Origin: Rhodococcus sp. 1163
GTDB lineage: Bacteria; Actinomycetota; Actinomycetes; Mycobacteriales; Mycobacteriaceae
Assembly: GCF_002091985.1 (NCBI RefSeq)
Contig: NZ_MKKX01000017.1
Span: 516,432 to 580,431, forward strand
DNA length: 64,000 bases
Direction: 5' to 3'
In this document: one piece after another, positions 8,515 through 17,656 of the stretch
Numbering within the stretch: position 1 is the stretch's first letter
Layout: every line of letters begins with the position of its first letter
Notes under the pieces: generated by a model
What the model was told of the DNA's origin: nothing
Seen by the model: the letters and a program-made list of their open reading frames with translations, nothing else
Database searches by the model: none
Program-made: the position numbers and the translations under genes

Positions 8515-9744
8515 TTGTCTGCTCCAGCCGGTCAGCCCTTGGCGAAGGGACAAAACGGTCCGATCACCGTGAACAACGTGGTCGTATCCGTGCAGCTCAG
8601 CGCTCCTGCCGACCTGTCGGCACTTCTGGTAACCGGGGACGGCAAAGTTCGCACCGACGCGGACTTCGTCTTCTTCAATCAGCCGACCGGGCCAGGTGTC
8701 CGCCTGGCGCCCGGTGCCGCTGGGCAACCCGGACAGTTGTCGATTGCGCTGACCGAGATCCCCGCCGATATCGAACAGATCCGCGCGGTCATCACCCTCG
8801 ACGACGCGTCGAGCAGCTTCGGCCGAGCCGCCCCACCGACCGCTCGCATCGCCGACGCGCAGGGCAATGTGTTGTACGAGTATGTCGTCGACGGTCTGAG
8901 CAGCGAATCCATCGTGATCGCTGTCGAGGTGTACCGACGCTCGGGCACGTGGAAAGTTCGGGCCGTAGGACAGGGCTACTCCGGTGGTTTCGCCGCATTG
9001 GTCACCGACCACGGTGTGTCCGTCGACGACGCTCCCGCCGCGCAACCGGCAGCCCCGGCTCCTCCCGCAGCCCCGGCTCCTCCCGCACCCGCACCGACAC
9101 CACCCGCACCGACACCACCGCCGTCCGGCCCATCCGAGGTCAGTTTGACGAAAGCCCGGCCGGTCAGTCTGACCAAGGGTCAAAAGGTCACACTGCGCAA
9201 GGACGGTGGAGTCGCGCTGACGAAGATCCGGATGGGTCTGGGATGGGACCCGGTGGCGGCGCCCAAGAAGACCGGCTTCTTCGGCGGTGGCGGACGCAGC
9301 GGAGCCATCGATCTGGACGCGTCGGCGATCATGTTCGCCGGGCGCAACGTGGCAGACGTCGTGTATTACGGCCAGCTGAAGGCCAAGGACGGGTCGATCC
9401 TGCATCAGGGCGACAACCTGACCGGCGCCGGCGAGGGCGACGACGAGGTAGTGAACGTCGACCTCACTCGTGTTCCCGCGAATGTGACCGCGATCGTGTT
9501 CACGGTGACCTCGTACCGAGGACAAACTTTCGAGCAGGTCGAGAACGCATTCTGCCGCCTCGTCGACGACACCAACAACGCCGAGCTCGCCCGCTTCACG
9601 CTCCAGGGCGGGATGCCGTTCACCGGCCTCGTCATGGCAAAGGTCTACCGCGAGGGTGGTAACTGGAAACTTCAGGCAATCGGTGACGGCATCGCCGCCA
9701 AGCACGCAGGCGAAGCCGTTCCGCATCTCGGCAAGTACATCTAG
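8515..9744 (+). CDS. Two-domain TerD-family protein with proline-rich linker
   Basis: A 409-residue protein starting at TTG 8515, preceded by GAAAAGGACA. Residues 1-175 form a TerD-like beta-sandwich (FVFFNQPTGPGV, VYRRSGTWKVRAVGQGY) that lacks the acidic Ca2+ loop. Residues 175-205 are an Ala/Pro-rich linker. Residues 205-409 form a canonical TerD domain with DLDASAI and the Ca2+ motif GDNLTGAGEGDDE at about 299. Such tandem TerD proteins occur in actinobacterial Ter islands. The stop overlaps the convergent GT87 gene. Role: Ter stress response, probably metal/calcium dependent; mechanism unknown. Confidence 0.93.
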   Translation: MSAPAGQPLAKGQNGPITVNNVVVSVQLSAPADLSALLVTGDGKVRTDADFVFFNQPTGPGVRLAPGAAGQPGQLSIALTEIPADIEQIRAVITLDDASSSFGRAAPPTARIADAQGNVLYEYVVDGLSSESIVIAVEVYRRSGTWKVRAVGQGYSGGFAALVTDHGVSVDDAPAAQPAAPAPPAAPAPPAPAPTPPAPTPPPSGPSEVSLTKARPVSLTKGQKVTLRKDGGVALTKIRMGLGWDPVAAPKKTGFFGGGGRSGAIDLDASAIMFAGRNVADVVYYGQLKAKDGSILHQGDNLTGAGEGDDEVVNVDLTRVPANVTAIVFTVTSYRGQTFEQVENAFCRLVDDTNNAELARFTLQGGMPFTGLVMAKVYREGGNWKLQAIGDGIAAKHAGEAVPHLGKYI

Positions 9745-11339
9745 TCCACTCGCATGGGCACGGAAACCGCCTGCGGTGCAGCGGTTTTCGTGACCCGATG
9801 CGTATCCGGCGCACGGTCGAGCACTCCGCCCACCGGATCGTCCACCCCGCCCAGTCGCACCAGATCCTCGTCAGGATGATAGATCTGTCGAACTATCAAC
9901 GCGCACAGTGCGATCACAGCAATGTCACGCACGACGACGGTAGCGGTGAACCACTGCTCCGGGACACCCTTGTCAGCGACACCGAGGTAGTAGTACATCC
10001 GGGGGAACCAGACGAAGGCGTCGATCGCCATCCAGGCCAACAGCACTCTTCGATGCGGTAGCGCGAGCACAGCCAGCGGCACGAGCCACAGTGAGTACTG
10101 CGGACTCCACACTTTGTTGGTCAGCAGGAACCCGGCGACGACGAGGAAGCTCAGCTGTGCCAATCGCGGACGCATCGGAGCATTCATCGCGATGTAGGCG
10201 ATACCGGCGCACACGGCAACGAACAGCACCATCGTGACGGTGTTGAGAAACAGCGGTTTGTCACCCGGATACAAGGTTCCGTCGAATCCACTCCATCCGG
10301 TGAACGACGAGATGACGTTGTAGATCGAATCCGGGTCGGCAGCGCGCATGGAGTTGAGCCGAAAGAACTCCGACCATCCGTTCGGAAACAGAAGTGCAAT
10401 AGGAAGATTGACAGCCAGCCACGCTCCGAGTGCGGCACCGGCGGTCAGAGACCATTCGCGCATTTTCCCAGCGCGCCAACACAATACGAGCAGCGGGCCG
10501 AGGAGAAGCAGGGGATACAACTTGGTCGCGCCGCCGAGACCGAGCAGGACTCCGGCCAGCACGGGTCGCTTCTTACCCCAAGCCAAGATTCCTACGGCAG
10601 CGAAAGCTGTTGCCAGCGCATCGAAATTGGTGAAACCGTGCACGATGACCAGCGGTGAACCTGCCACGAGGGCCGCATCCCAGATGCGCCGTCCGGCCGA
10701 CATCGCTGTCGCCCAGACGGTGACCAACCATGCAAGGGCCAACCCGATCGCGACGACGTTGAAGTAGATCACCACCGAGAGTGCCTGCGGCAGCCAGGAG
10801 ATCGAACTCCACGCCTTGGCCACGACCATCGAGCCGTACTGATACATCCCCGACAGGACCGGATACTCCATGTAGCGAATCTGAGTGGTCCCGTCCGCGG
10901 CCACTTCTTCCCAGGACTTCTTGTACGGGAAGGCACCCTGATCCAAGCGCTCTGCGCCGTACAACGGAACCGTGTCGGAATAGCACATTGCAACGTACTG
11001 ACGGCTGCCACTCCAGTCGAGACCGAACGATCCCTCTGGTCCGTTGGGCGCCTGCTGAATACAGCCGGCCTTGGCGAACCAACCGAAGCTCAGGAACACC
11101 ACGGCGAGGAGCAACACCACCCGAAGCGGCGTCAGAAATCGCTGGCGGCCGATCAGTGCGTGCTTGCCCGCCGACCCACCGATGACCGCAGCGAACTCTG
11201 CGGTCATCGGGTCGTTCGCGCCCGGGAGATCTCGGGCCACGTTCGATGAGCGGTCTGGTGCCAACGGCCCCGGGCTCGCAACGACTTTCCTCGCCCCGGG
11301 TTCGGTGACTCCGGATTCGATGGCTCTGTCGTCGCTCAC
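9741..11339 (-). CDS. GT87-family integral membrane glycosyltransferase (Rv0051-like)
   Basis: A 532-residue polytopic protein of the DUF2029/GT87 family, which includes polyprenyl-phosphomannose-dependent mannosyltransferases acting outside the membrane. About ten hydrophobic segments run from residue ~70 to ~490, with the acidic GLDWSGSRQY loop after the first segment and the aromatic WSPQYSLWLVP motif near residue 420. It lies directly downstream of ponA1 with a gap of nine bases, as in mycobacteria, suggesting one transcript and a role in cell envelope assembly. The lipid or glycan acceptor is not known. The stop overlaps the convergent TerD stop. Confidence 0.88.
   Translation of the reverse strand: MSDDRAIESGVTEPGARKVVASPGPLAPDRSSNVARDLPGANDPMTAEFAAVIGGSAGKHALIGRQRFLTPLRVVLLLAVVFLSFGWFAKAGCIQQAPNGPEGSFGLDWSGSRQYVAMCYSDTVPLYGAERLDQGAFPYKKSWEEVAADGTTQIRYMEYPVLSGMYQYGSMVVAKAWSSISWLPQALSVVIYFNVVAIGLALAWLVTVWATAMSAGRRIWDAALVAGSPLVIVHGFTNFDALATAFAAVGILAWGKKRPVLAGVLLGLGGATKLYPLLLLGPLLVLCWRAGKMREWSLTAGAALGAWLAVNLPIALLFPNGWSEFFRLNSMRAADPDSIYNVISSFTGWSGFDGTLYPGDKPLFLNTVTMVLFVAVCAGIAYIAMNAPMRPRLAQLSFLVVAGFLLTNKVWSPQYSLWLVPLAVLALPHRRVLLAWMAIDAFVWFPRMYYYLGVADKGVPEQWFTATVVVRDIAVIALCALIVRQIYHPDEDLVRLGGVDDPVGGVLDRAPDTHRVTKTAAPQAVSVPMRVD
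9759..9792. terminator. Hairpin just after the TerD gene, inside the 3' end of the convergent GT87 gene
   Basis: CACGGAAACCGC and GCGGTTTTCGTG form a 12-bp stem (one G-U pair) with a 10-nt loop, 15 nt after the TerD stop. There is no T-run, so it would be a weak or factor-aided terminator for the rightward transcript. Confidence 0.5.
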
Positions 11340-11348
11340 CCCGTCACG

Positions 11349-14078
11349 CTACCGAGCCGGAGCAGGTTCGAGCTCTTCTTCGGGCGTCTGTGGTGTGGCG
11401 GGTTCGGGCGTCGGCGACTGCGCCGGCGCCGGTGCGAGGCCGGGTAGCGGAATCGTCACCCCTGGAAGGATCTCGACCTGGCGCGGTGTGATCACGACGG
11501 GCGGCGAAATCTCCGTCGGGATCGGCAACGTGATCGCCGGTGGCGGCGTCACCACTGCTGCGCTGGGTGTCGTGGACGGGGCTGCGGGAGCCGAGTACTG
11601 CGGCACACCAGCCTGACCGGCGATCGGCTCCGGCGTCGGGAAGGACTCGTTGGACGTTCCTTCCAACGAGCCGTCCATCGTGTCCTTCCAGATGTCCGAC
11701 GGGAGTCCGGAACCGTAGATCGATCCGCCGTAGCTGTTCTGCAGCGGAAGTCCCTGTTCGGTTCCCACCCACACTGCCGTCGACAGTGACGGGGTGTACC
11801 CGACCATCCAAGCATCCTTGTTCTCGCCGGTGTCGCCGAGCTGTGCAGTGCCCGTCTTCGCGGCGGATTGACGGCCACCGTCCAGATTGTGGCCCTTGGA
11901 GTATCCGGCAATCGGCCGCATCGCAGCCGTGACGTTGTCCGCAACAGCAGCAGAGGTGACCTGCTCGCCTGCCTCTGCGCCCCGATCCAACAGGACCGTT
12001 CCGTCGGCCGTGACGACGCGCTGCACGAAGTGCGGTGCGTGGTAGACGCCCGACGCAGCGAGTGTCGCATAGGCGGAGGCCATGTCGATCACGCGAGACT
12101 GGTACTGGCCGAGCACGATTCCGTTGTTCGGTCCGGCACCGTTCGGCTCGGTCAACGTGGGACCGACGCCCGGGATTTCCTCGGGAATTCCAAGCTTGTG
12201 TGCCATATCGGCGATCGCCTGCGAACCGTTGTCCATCGACAACTGCAAGCGGTAGAAGCTCGTGTTGAGAGAGCGTTTGAGCGCCTCTGCAATGGTGCAC
12301 GTTCCGCAGGATTCGCCCTCGACATTGCTGATGGGGATGCCATTGACGGTAAGCGGTGAGCTGTCGAACATCTGCGAAAGCGGAATGCCCTGATCCAGTG
12401 CCGCCGCAAGGCCGAAGACCTTGAACGAGGATCCCGTCTGCAGGCCGGACTGGGCGAAGTCGAATCCGCCGCCGTCCGAGCCGCCGTAGTAGGACTTGAC
12501 CGCACCCGTGCGTGGGTCGACCGAAACCGACGCCGTGCGCAGCTCGGAGGGCTCGCCCTCCATGTTCGAATCGACCGCATCGATCACTGCAGCCTGCGCC
12601 ACGGGATCGATCGTCGTAGTGATCTGCAATCCCTCGGTGTTGAGGTCCTGTTCACTGACACCCGCCGCCGACAATTCACGCAGGACCTGGGACTTGATCA
12701 GCCCGTTGGGTCCGGAGTCACTGTCACCGGTGTCGGCCTGTGCACCTGGAATCCACCGTGGAAACTGCATCGCCGCACGCTCCGCCTGCTCCAGGTTGCC
12801 CTGTGCGACCATGCCGTCGAGCACGTAGTTCCACCGGGTCTGAGCACCGGTCGGATTGAACTCGGGGTCGAGGCCGGACGGCTGCTGAATGGTGGCCGCC
12901 AGCATGGCACCTTCTTCGACGGTCAACTGATCGACCGGCTTGCCGAAATACGCCGTCGACGCGGCCGCGATGCCGTACGCACCTCGGCCGAAGTAGATCG
13001 TGTTCAGGTATGCCGCCAGGATGTCGTCCTTGGACCACTGACGAGCCATCTTCGAGGAGATGACGAGCTCGCGCATCTTTCGCGTCAAGGTGCGTTCGGA
13101 TCCGACAAGGGCATTCTTGACGTACTGCTGGGTGATGGTCGAGCCACCACCGGCACTGTCGCGTCCGAGAACGTTGTCACGCAATGCGCGTCCGAAGCCG
13201 GTGACCGAGAAGCCGGGATTGGAATAGAAGTCCCTGTCCTCCGCTGACAGCACTGCGTTACGCACGTGCACCGGCACCTGCTCGATCGAGACATCGGTGC
13301 GATTGCCCTCGGGGGGCACGACCCTACCGAGCACACTCGAACCATCGGACGCCAGAATGGTGGCGACCTGGTTGGTCTTGATGTCACCCGGGCGTGGGAC
13401 GTCCTCGACCGTGTAGGCGACCATGAACGTCAGAATCGGGATGATCATCCCCAACGCGATCAGCGCATACAGCGTTCGACGGGCGACCCGCCACTTGGAC
13501 TTCTTCTTCGTGTTCGCGGCGGAACCTCTCTCGGGCGGTTCGGGCGGTTCATTGCCCGAAGAACGTGGGGGCGGGTTGTCCGGCGGCCCGGTCGGCGGAA
13601 GCCCACCGGCACCGCGTGCAATGGGCGGGCCCGTTTCAGGGCCGCGATTGGGCAGCGGAGGGCGCCCGGGCGGTGGACCAGCCGGGCCATTGCCGGTAGC
13701 TGGACGGCCTGCGGGTGGACGGCCCGCGGGTGGACGGCCTGCTTGCGCTGGCCCGCCCGGTACGGGTCGACCGGCCTGCGGCGGGGGCCCCTGTGGTCGG
13801 AGCGGCGGACCCTGTTGGCCTCCCAGAGGTGGACCCTGCGGCCGACCCGGAGGTGGACCCTGCGGCCGACCTGGAGGCGGACCCAGTGGCCGACCCTGCG
13901 CATCGCGTCGAACACCGGGGGGTGGGCCCAGTGGCCGACCCTGCGCATCACGTCGAACACCGGGAGGTGGGCCCATGGGAGGACGGCCGGGAGGCGGGCC
14001 GCCGGCGCCGTGTGTCTTGTCGCTGCCGCCAGGTGTGTTGTCGCTGCCACCAGGCGTGTTGTCGTAGGGGGAACTCAC
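11349..14078 (-). CDS. ponA1: Bifunctional penicillin-binding protein PonA1 (class A PBP)
   Basis: About 909 residues from GTG 14078, which has GGAGACC upstream; the frame is open further upstream but without a better start. Residues 1-170 are a cytosolic Pro/Gly-rich tail with repeated PPPGVRRDAQGRPLG units. A membrane anchor (LYALIALGMIIPILTFMVAY) is at about 200. The GT51 transglycosylase domain has its catalytic Glu in SAEDRDFYSNPG (about 280). The transpeptidase has SSFK (about 550), SLN and KTGT (about 740). A Pro-rich periplasmic tail follows. It polymerises and cross-links peptidoglycan. DUF5318 upstream and GT87 downstream reproduce the Rv0049-ponA1-Rv0051 order. Confidence 0.96.
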   Translation of the reverse strand: MSSPYDNTPGGSDNTPGGSDKTHGAGGPPPGRPPMGPPPGVRRDAQGRPLGPPPGVRRDAQGRPLGPPPGRPQGPPPGRPQGPPLGGQQGPPLRPQGPPPQAGRPVPGGPAQAGRPPAGRPPAGRPATGNGPAGPPPGRPPLPNRGPETGPPIARGAGGLPPTGPPDNPPPRSSGNEPPEPPERGSAANTKKKSKWRVARRTLYALIALGMIIPILTFMVAYTVEDVPRPGDIKTNQVATILASDGSSVLGRVVPPEGNRTDVSIEQVPVHVRNAVLSAEDRDFYSNPGFSVTGFGRALRDNVLGRDSAGGGSTITQQYVKNALVGSERTLTRKMRELVISSKMARQWSKDDILAAYLNTIYFGRGAYGIAAASTAYFGKPVDQLTVEEGAMLAATIQQPSGLDPEFNPTGAQTRWNYVLDGMVAQGNLEQAERAAMQFPRWIPGAQADTGDSDSGPNGLIKSQVLRELSAAGVSEQDLNTEGLQITTTIDPVAQAAVIDAVDSNMEGEPSELRTASVSVDPRTGAVKSYYGGSDGGGFDFAQSGLQTGSSFKVFGLAAALDQGIPLSQMFDSSPLTVNGIPISNVEGESCGTCTIAEALKRSLNTSFYRLQLSMDNGSQAIADMAHKLGIPEEIPGVGPTLTEPNGAGPNNGIVLGQYQSRVIDMASAYATLAASGVYHAPHFVQRVVTADGTVLLDRGAEAGEQVTSAAVADNVTAAMRPIAGYSKGHNLDGGRQSAAKTGTAQLGDTGENKDAWMVGYTPSLSTAVWVGTEQGLPLQNSYGGSIYGSGLPSDIWKDTMDGSLEGTSNESFPTPEPIAGQAGVPQYSAPAAPSTTPSAAVVTPPPAITLPIPTEISPPVVITPRQVEILPGVTIPLPGLAPAPAQSPTPEPATPQTPEEELEPAPAR
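13886..13975. repeat. Two tandem 45-bp repeats in the 5' part of ponA1
   Basis: Two near-identical 45-bp units at 13886-13930 and 13931-13975 each encode a 15-residue Pro/Arg/Gly repeat in the cytosolic tail of PonA1. Being a multiple of three, a gain or loss of units would keep the frame. Shorter related 18-24 bp units (GGTGGACCC / GGCGGACCC) continue to about 13830. Confidence 0.85.
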
Positions 14079-14148
14079 GTACAGGTCTCCAGTGGTTGCG
14101 GCTGGCACATCCGTATGCCGACCGGGGTTGTCAGCGACGCGATGTGTG

Positions 14149-14610
14149 TCACTCGCTCGCTGTTCGACGGTTCGGTTCGCGAGATCCCGATCGGGGCCGT
14201 CGCGGTTGCTTCGGGGTGGGAACTGCACCTAGTACATAGGACTGAACCAGGTGATTCCAACTGCAGGAACGACAGACTTCGACGACGTGAACCGAGAACT
14301 CCTCCTGCGTCGCCGCGAGGCGAACGAGTTCGTCCGCCGTGCGCGCCGAGCCCGAGAGTGTCCCCAGCTTCTCACCGAACACCCACGAGACGAGGGTGAG
14401 CTGCTCCTTGCGGCAGATCGGGCATGCGATTTCGCTACCGCGGCCGTGGAACTTGGCCGCACGCAGTAGATAAGGATCGGCATCACACACTGCGGTCACG
14501 CCGGTCCTGCCCGAATACACCTCGGCGAGCAGTGACCGTCGCTGAAGGGCGTAGTCCACCACCTGTCGCTGAAGTCGCACGAGGACCAGAGTACGTGCGG
14601 CGCCAGACAT
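14149..14610 (-). CDS. DUF5318 zinc-ribbon-like protein (Rv0049-like)
   Basis: A 153-residue protein with LQRQVVDYALQRRSLL near the start and two cysteine pairs, CPICRKEQ (about 80) and CRSCSW (about 128), consistent with a zinc ribbon. It is the conserved gene immediately upstream of ponA1 in Mycobacteriales. ATG 14610 is used here; GTG 14580 (VRLQRQVV) matches how I recall the mycobacterial protein starting and may be the real start. Function unknown; location suggests a cell-wall or division role. Confidence 0.9.
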   Translation of the reverse strand: MSGAARTLVLVRLQRQVVDYALQRRSLLAEVYSGRTGVTAVCDADPYLLRAAKFHGRGSEIACPICRKEQLTLVSWVFGEKLGTLSGSARTADELVRLAATQEEFSVHVVEVCRSCSWNHLVQSYVLGAVPTPKQPRRPRSGSREPNRRTASE

Positions 14611-14773
14611 GCGGATCGGGCATCCCGACTCTTACGTGACAACGACGCGCCCACTCTCGCTGATATCGACCCCGCCCACGACGCTTCACCTGTGCCGAAG
14701 CGTTTACCAGTGGCGATGCGCACATGTCTCGCGGCCGACCTTCGAACTGAATTTCGGCGAACCGGAGGCACGG

Positions 14774-14813
14774 ATATGTCCACACATATATCGAGTCGAT
14801 ACATCTTGTGTAT
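14774..14813. promoter_or_regulatory. Two inverted repeats in the padR promoter (candidate operators)
   Basis: ATATGT-CCAC-ACATAT (14774-14789) and ATACA-TCTTG-TGTAT (14799-14813) lie 56-95 bp before the PadR start, in an AT-rich patch. PadR regulators typically bind ATGT/ACAT-type dyads and often repress themselves, so these are plausible autoregulatory sites also controlling ino1. No binding data. Confidence 0.5.
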
Positions 14814-14868
14814 ATGCTTGGGAGTCGCATCAACAATTGCGGTACAGACAACAGAGGAGGAGGGTCGC

Positions 14869-15456
14869 ATGCTCGAGCTCGCAATCCTCGGTTTGCTCCT
14901 CGAAGCACCGATGCACGGATACGAACTCCGCAAGCGTCTGACCGGACTCCTCGGTGCATTTCGGGCCTTTTCGTACGGCTCGTTGTATCCAGCCTTACGC
15001 CGCCTACAAGCGGATGGGCTGATTGCCGAGGATGCGGGGCCGGACACCCTCGTGAAGCGTCGAGCACGGCGTGTGTACGAGCTCACTCCGCAAGGTAAGA
15101 AGCGCTTTGCCGAGTTGGTTGCCGACACCGGACCACAGAATTACACCGACGACGGATTCGGCGTTCACCTCGCCTTCTTCAGTCGCACTCCGGCAGAAGC
15201 CCGGGTGCGCATCCTCGAAGGCAGGCGACGTCAGGTCGAGGAGCGCCGTGAAGGACTCCGCGACGCCGTGGGGCGAGCCAACGGGACGCTCGACCGGTAC
15301 ACCAGTCAGCTTCACCAACTCGGCCTCGAATCGAGCGATCGCGAAGTGCGGTGGCTCAACGAAGTAATCGCAGCCGAGCAGGCGGGCCCGTCCGTCACCT
15401 CCACCACGAATCCGAACAATGTTTCCAAGACAGAAGGAGAACCCGACCATGGGTGA
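14869..15456 (+). CDS. PadR-family transcriptional regulator (Rv0047c-like)
   Basis: A 195-residue regulator. The start at ATG 14869 has an excellent AGGAGGAGGG site. The N-terminal winged helix ([41 protein letters not shown]) is the PadR signature; the C-terminal helical part (about 110-175) would dimerise. It overlaps the start of ino1 by eight bases, so both are cotranscribed, as in mycobacteria. It probably senses a small ligand and controls the padR-ino1 unit; the ligand is unknown. Confidence 0.92.
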   Translation: MLELAILGLLLEAPMHGYELRKRLTGLLGAFRAFSYGSLYPALRRLQADGLIAEDAGPDTLVKRRARRVYELTPQGKKRFAELVADTGPQNYTDDGFGVHLAFFSRTPAEARVRILEGRRRQVEERREGLRDAVGRANGTLDRYTSQLHQLGLESSDREVRWLNEVIAAEQAGPSVTSTTNPNNVSKTEGEPDHG

Positions 15457-16531
15457 GAACAGCAACGCCATCCGCGTGGCCATTGTGGGTGTGGGCAACT
15501 GCGCCTCATCCCTGGTCCAGGGCGTGGAGTACTACAGGAATGCCGACGAGAACGCCACCGTTCCCGGCCTCATGCACGTCAAGTTCGGCAAGTACCACGT
15601 CCGCGACGTCGAGTTCGTCGCCGCGTTCGACGTAGACGCCAAGAAGGTCGGCTTCGATCTCTCCGAAGCAATCTTCTCCAGCGAGAACAACACGATCAAG
15701 ATCGCCGACGTACCGCCGAAGAACGTTCAGGTGCTGCGCGGACCGACCCTCGACGGACTCGGCAAGTACTACCGCGAGACCATCACCGAGGCCGACGCCG
15801 ACGCAGTCGACGTTGCCCAGGCCCTCCGCGATGCGAAGGTCGACGTCCTCGTCTCCTACCTGCCCGTCGGATCGGAAGAAGCCGACAAGTTCTACGCGCA
15901 GGCATCGATCGACGCAGGCGTCGCATTCGTCAACGCACTGCCCGTCTTCATCGCCAGTGACCCCGTCTGGGCCAAGAAGTTCGAGGACGCAGGCGTCCCC
16001 ATCGTCGGCGACGACATCAAGAGCCAGGTCGGCGCCACCATCACGCACCGCGTCATGGCGAAGCTGTTCGAAGATCGCGGCGTCCAGCTGGACCGGACCA
16101 TGCAGCTCAACGTCGGTGGCAACATGGACTTCCTCAACATGCTCGAGCGCACCCGCCTCGAGTCGAAGAAGATCTCCAAGACCCAGGCCGTGACGTCGAA
16201 CCTCCAGAAAGAGTTCAACGCCAAGGACGTTCACATCGGACCTTCCGATCACGTCGGCTGGCTCGACGACCGCAAGTGGGCCTACGTCCGCCTCGAAGGC
16301 CGCGCCTTCGGTGACGTGCCACTGAGCCTGGAATACAAGCTCGAGGTCTGGGACTCGCCCAACTCGGCCGGCGTCATCATCGATGCGGTTCGCGCAGCGA
16401 AGATCGCTCTCGATCGTGGCATCGGTGGACCGGTCATCCCGGCCTCTGCTTACCTGATGAAGAGCCCACCCAAGCAGCTCGCCGACGACGTCGCGCGCAC
16501 GCAGCTCGAAGCGTTCATCATCGACGCGTAA
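15449..16531 (+). CDS. ino1: Inositol-3-phosphate synthase
   Basis: A 360-residue NAD-dependent enzyme of the actinobacterial short form. It converts glucose 6-phosphate to 1L-myo-inositol 1-phosphate, the precursor of phosphatidylinositol, PIM/LAM and mycothiol. The NAD-binding motif [13 protein letters not shown] is at residues 11-23. NGM-type core segments ([42 protein letters not shown]) are all present. The ATG at 15449 was chosen over upstream codons because it matches family N-termini and follows GAAGGAGA. A strong hairpin follows the stop. Confidence 0.97.
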   Translation: MGENSNAIRVAIVGVGNCASSLVQGVEYYRNADENATVPGLMHVKFGKYHVRDVEFVAAFDVDAKKVGFDLSEAIFSSENNTIKIADVPPKNVQVLRGPTLDGLGKYYRETITEADADAVDVAQALRDAKVDVLVSYLPVGSEEADKFYAQASIDAGVAFVNALPVFIASDPVWAKKFEDAGVPIVGDDIKSQVGATITHRVMAKLFEDRGVQLDRTMQLNVGGNMDFLNMLERTRLESKKISKTQAVTSNLQKEFNAKDVHIGPSDHVGWLDDRKWAYVRLEGRAFGDVPLSLEYKLEVWDSPNSAGVIIDAVRAAKIALDRGIGGPVIPASAYLMKSPPKQLADDVARTQLEAFIIDA

Positions 16532-16546
16532 ATCAGCTTCACTTTC

Positions 16547-16599
16547 CTGCCCGGGTGGGCGTGGTCGGTCTCCACCGACGACCATGCGCACCCGGGCAG
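16547..16599. terminator. Hairpin between ino1 and the convergent ABC transporter operon
   Basis: CTGCCCGGGT at 16547 pairs with ACCCGGGCAG ending at 16599, with a further internal stem (GGTCGGT/ACCGACG region). No T-run follows, but the position between convergent operons fits a bidirectional terminator. Confidence 0.65.
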
Positions 16600-16655
16600 A
16601 ATGCTGTGTACAGCAGATTTCACCGCCCGTGGCCCTGGGCAGGAGCGAGAAATTA

Positions 16656-16838
16656 CTAGTGTGTGACCTTCAGCTTGCGGATGACGAAGGCAAGGGCGAC
16701 AAGCAGTCCGAGTAGGACGACCGATGCCCACACGCTCGGATCGCCACCGACGATGCCTGCTACTGCAGCTACGAACGCCATCAGCGCGAAGAACCCCAGA
16801 ATGCCGGCCAGCATCTGGAGATGATCGCCCGCTGTCAC
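16656..16838 (-). CDS. 60-residue two-helix membrane protein of the sugar ABC operon
   Basis: It starts at a GTG overlapping the stop of the upstream permease gene (GTGA). It encodes two hydrophobic segments (about 9-30 and 36-53) and a basic tail (RKLKVTH). No family recognised. The coupling means it is the last gene of the importer operon. Small or integral membrane accessory proteins are known in related corynebacterial maltose uptake (MusI), so a helper role is possible, but MusI is a different, larger protein and this is only an analogy. Confidence 0.75.
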   Translation of the reverse strand: MTAGDHLQMLAGILGFFALMAFVAAVAGIVGGDPSVWASVVLLGLLVALAFVIRKLKVTH

Positions 16839-17656
16839 GACTTGACTCCGCCTGCAGTCAGGCCGGAGATGATGCGACGTTGGAACAGCAGGACCATGAT
16901 CACCAGCGGGATCGCGACGATGGTGCCTGCCGCCATGATCGCCGCGTACGGAACCACATGTGGGTCGTTGCCGGAGAACCGGGCGATGGCCACCGTCACT
17001 GGTTCGGTCTTGTCGCTGGAGAGCTGACTTGCCAGGAGATATTCGTTGACTGCCGCGATGAAGGCGAGGATAGCGGTGGTGAACAACGCTGGTGCTGCGA
17101 GCGGCAACATGACCAGTCGGAACGCCTGAAAGCGTCCGGCGCCGTCGATACGGGCGGCTTCTTCTAGCTCCCAAGGCAATTCGGCGAAGAATGCGGCCAG
17201 AGTGTAAATGGTCAGCGGCAGCACGAACGAAATGTTCGGGATGATCATCGCCTGGTAGGTACCGATCCAACCGATGTCGGTGAAGAATTGGAACAGCGGC
17301 GTCACCAATGCCACGACCGGGAACATCGAGGCGCCGAGCACGATACCGACAACGATGTACTTGAACCGAAAGTCGATCCGCGAGAGGGCATACGCGGAGA
17401 AGATACCGATGACGAGCGCAACGAGAGTGGTTGCGCCGCCGATGATCAGGCTGTTGATCACCGCTCGAATGAAGTTGTTGCCGTTGCTCGTGGACAAGGC
17501 GTTGGAAAAGTTCTCCATCGTCACATGCGTCGGCCACGGCGTCGTGTCGAATGTGTAGCGCGGATCTCGTAGCGCGGTCACGACCATCCAGTAGAACGGT
17601 GCCAGGCCCCAGATCAGGATGATCGCGACGCCGAGATAGATGCGAGCGGTTTTCAT
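16835..17656 (-). CDS. Carbohydrate ABC transporter permease (MalG/SugB type)
   Basis: A 273-residue inner-membrane permease with six predicted helices. The EAA loop (ELEEAARIDGAGRFQAFRLVMLPLAAP) is at about 165-190, where it would dock with the ATPase. It overlaps the upstream permease gene by four bases and the small downstream gene by four. It resembles the SugB/TusG half of trehalose-type importers. The substrate is inferred from family resemblance only. Confidence 0.92.
   Translation of the reverse strand: MKTARIYLGVAIILIWGLAPFYWMVVTALRDPRYTFDTTPWPTHVTMENFSNALSTSNGNNFIRAVINSLIIGGATTLVALVIGIFSAYALSRIDFRFKYIVVGIVLGASMFPVVALVTPLFQFFTDIGWIGTYQAMIIPNISFVLPLTIYTLAAFFAELPWELEEAARIDGAGRFQAFRLVMLPLAAPALFTTAILAFIAAVNEYLLASQLSSDKTEPVTVAIARFSGNDPHVVPYAAIMAAGTIVAIPLVIMVLLFQRRIISGLTAGGVKS

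Noticed and set aside
8269..9726. A 485-codon minus-strand open frame over the EspG and TerD genes
   Set aside because: It crosses two well-supported genes and the promoter between them; its sequence shows no family features.
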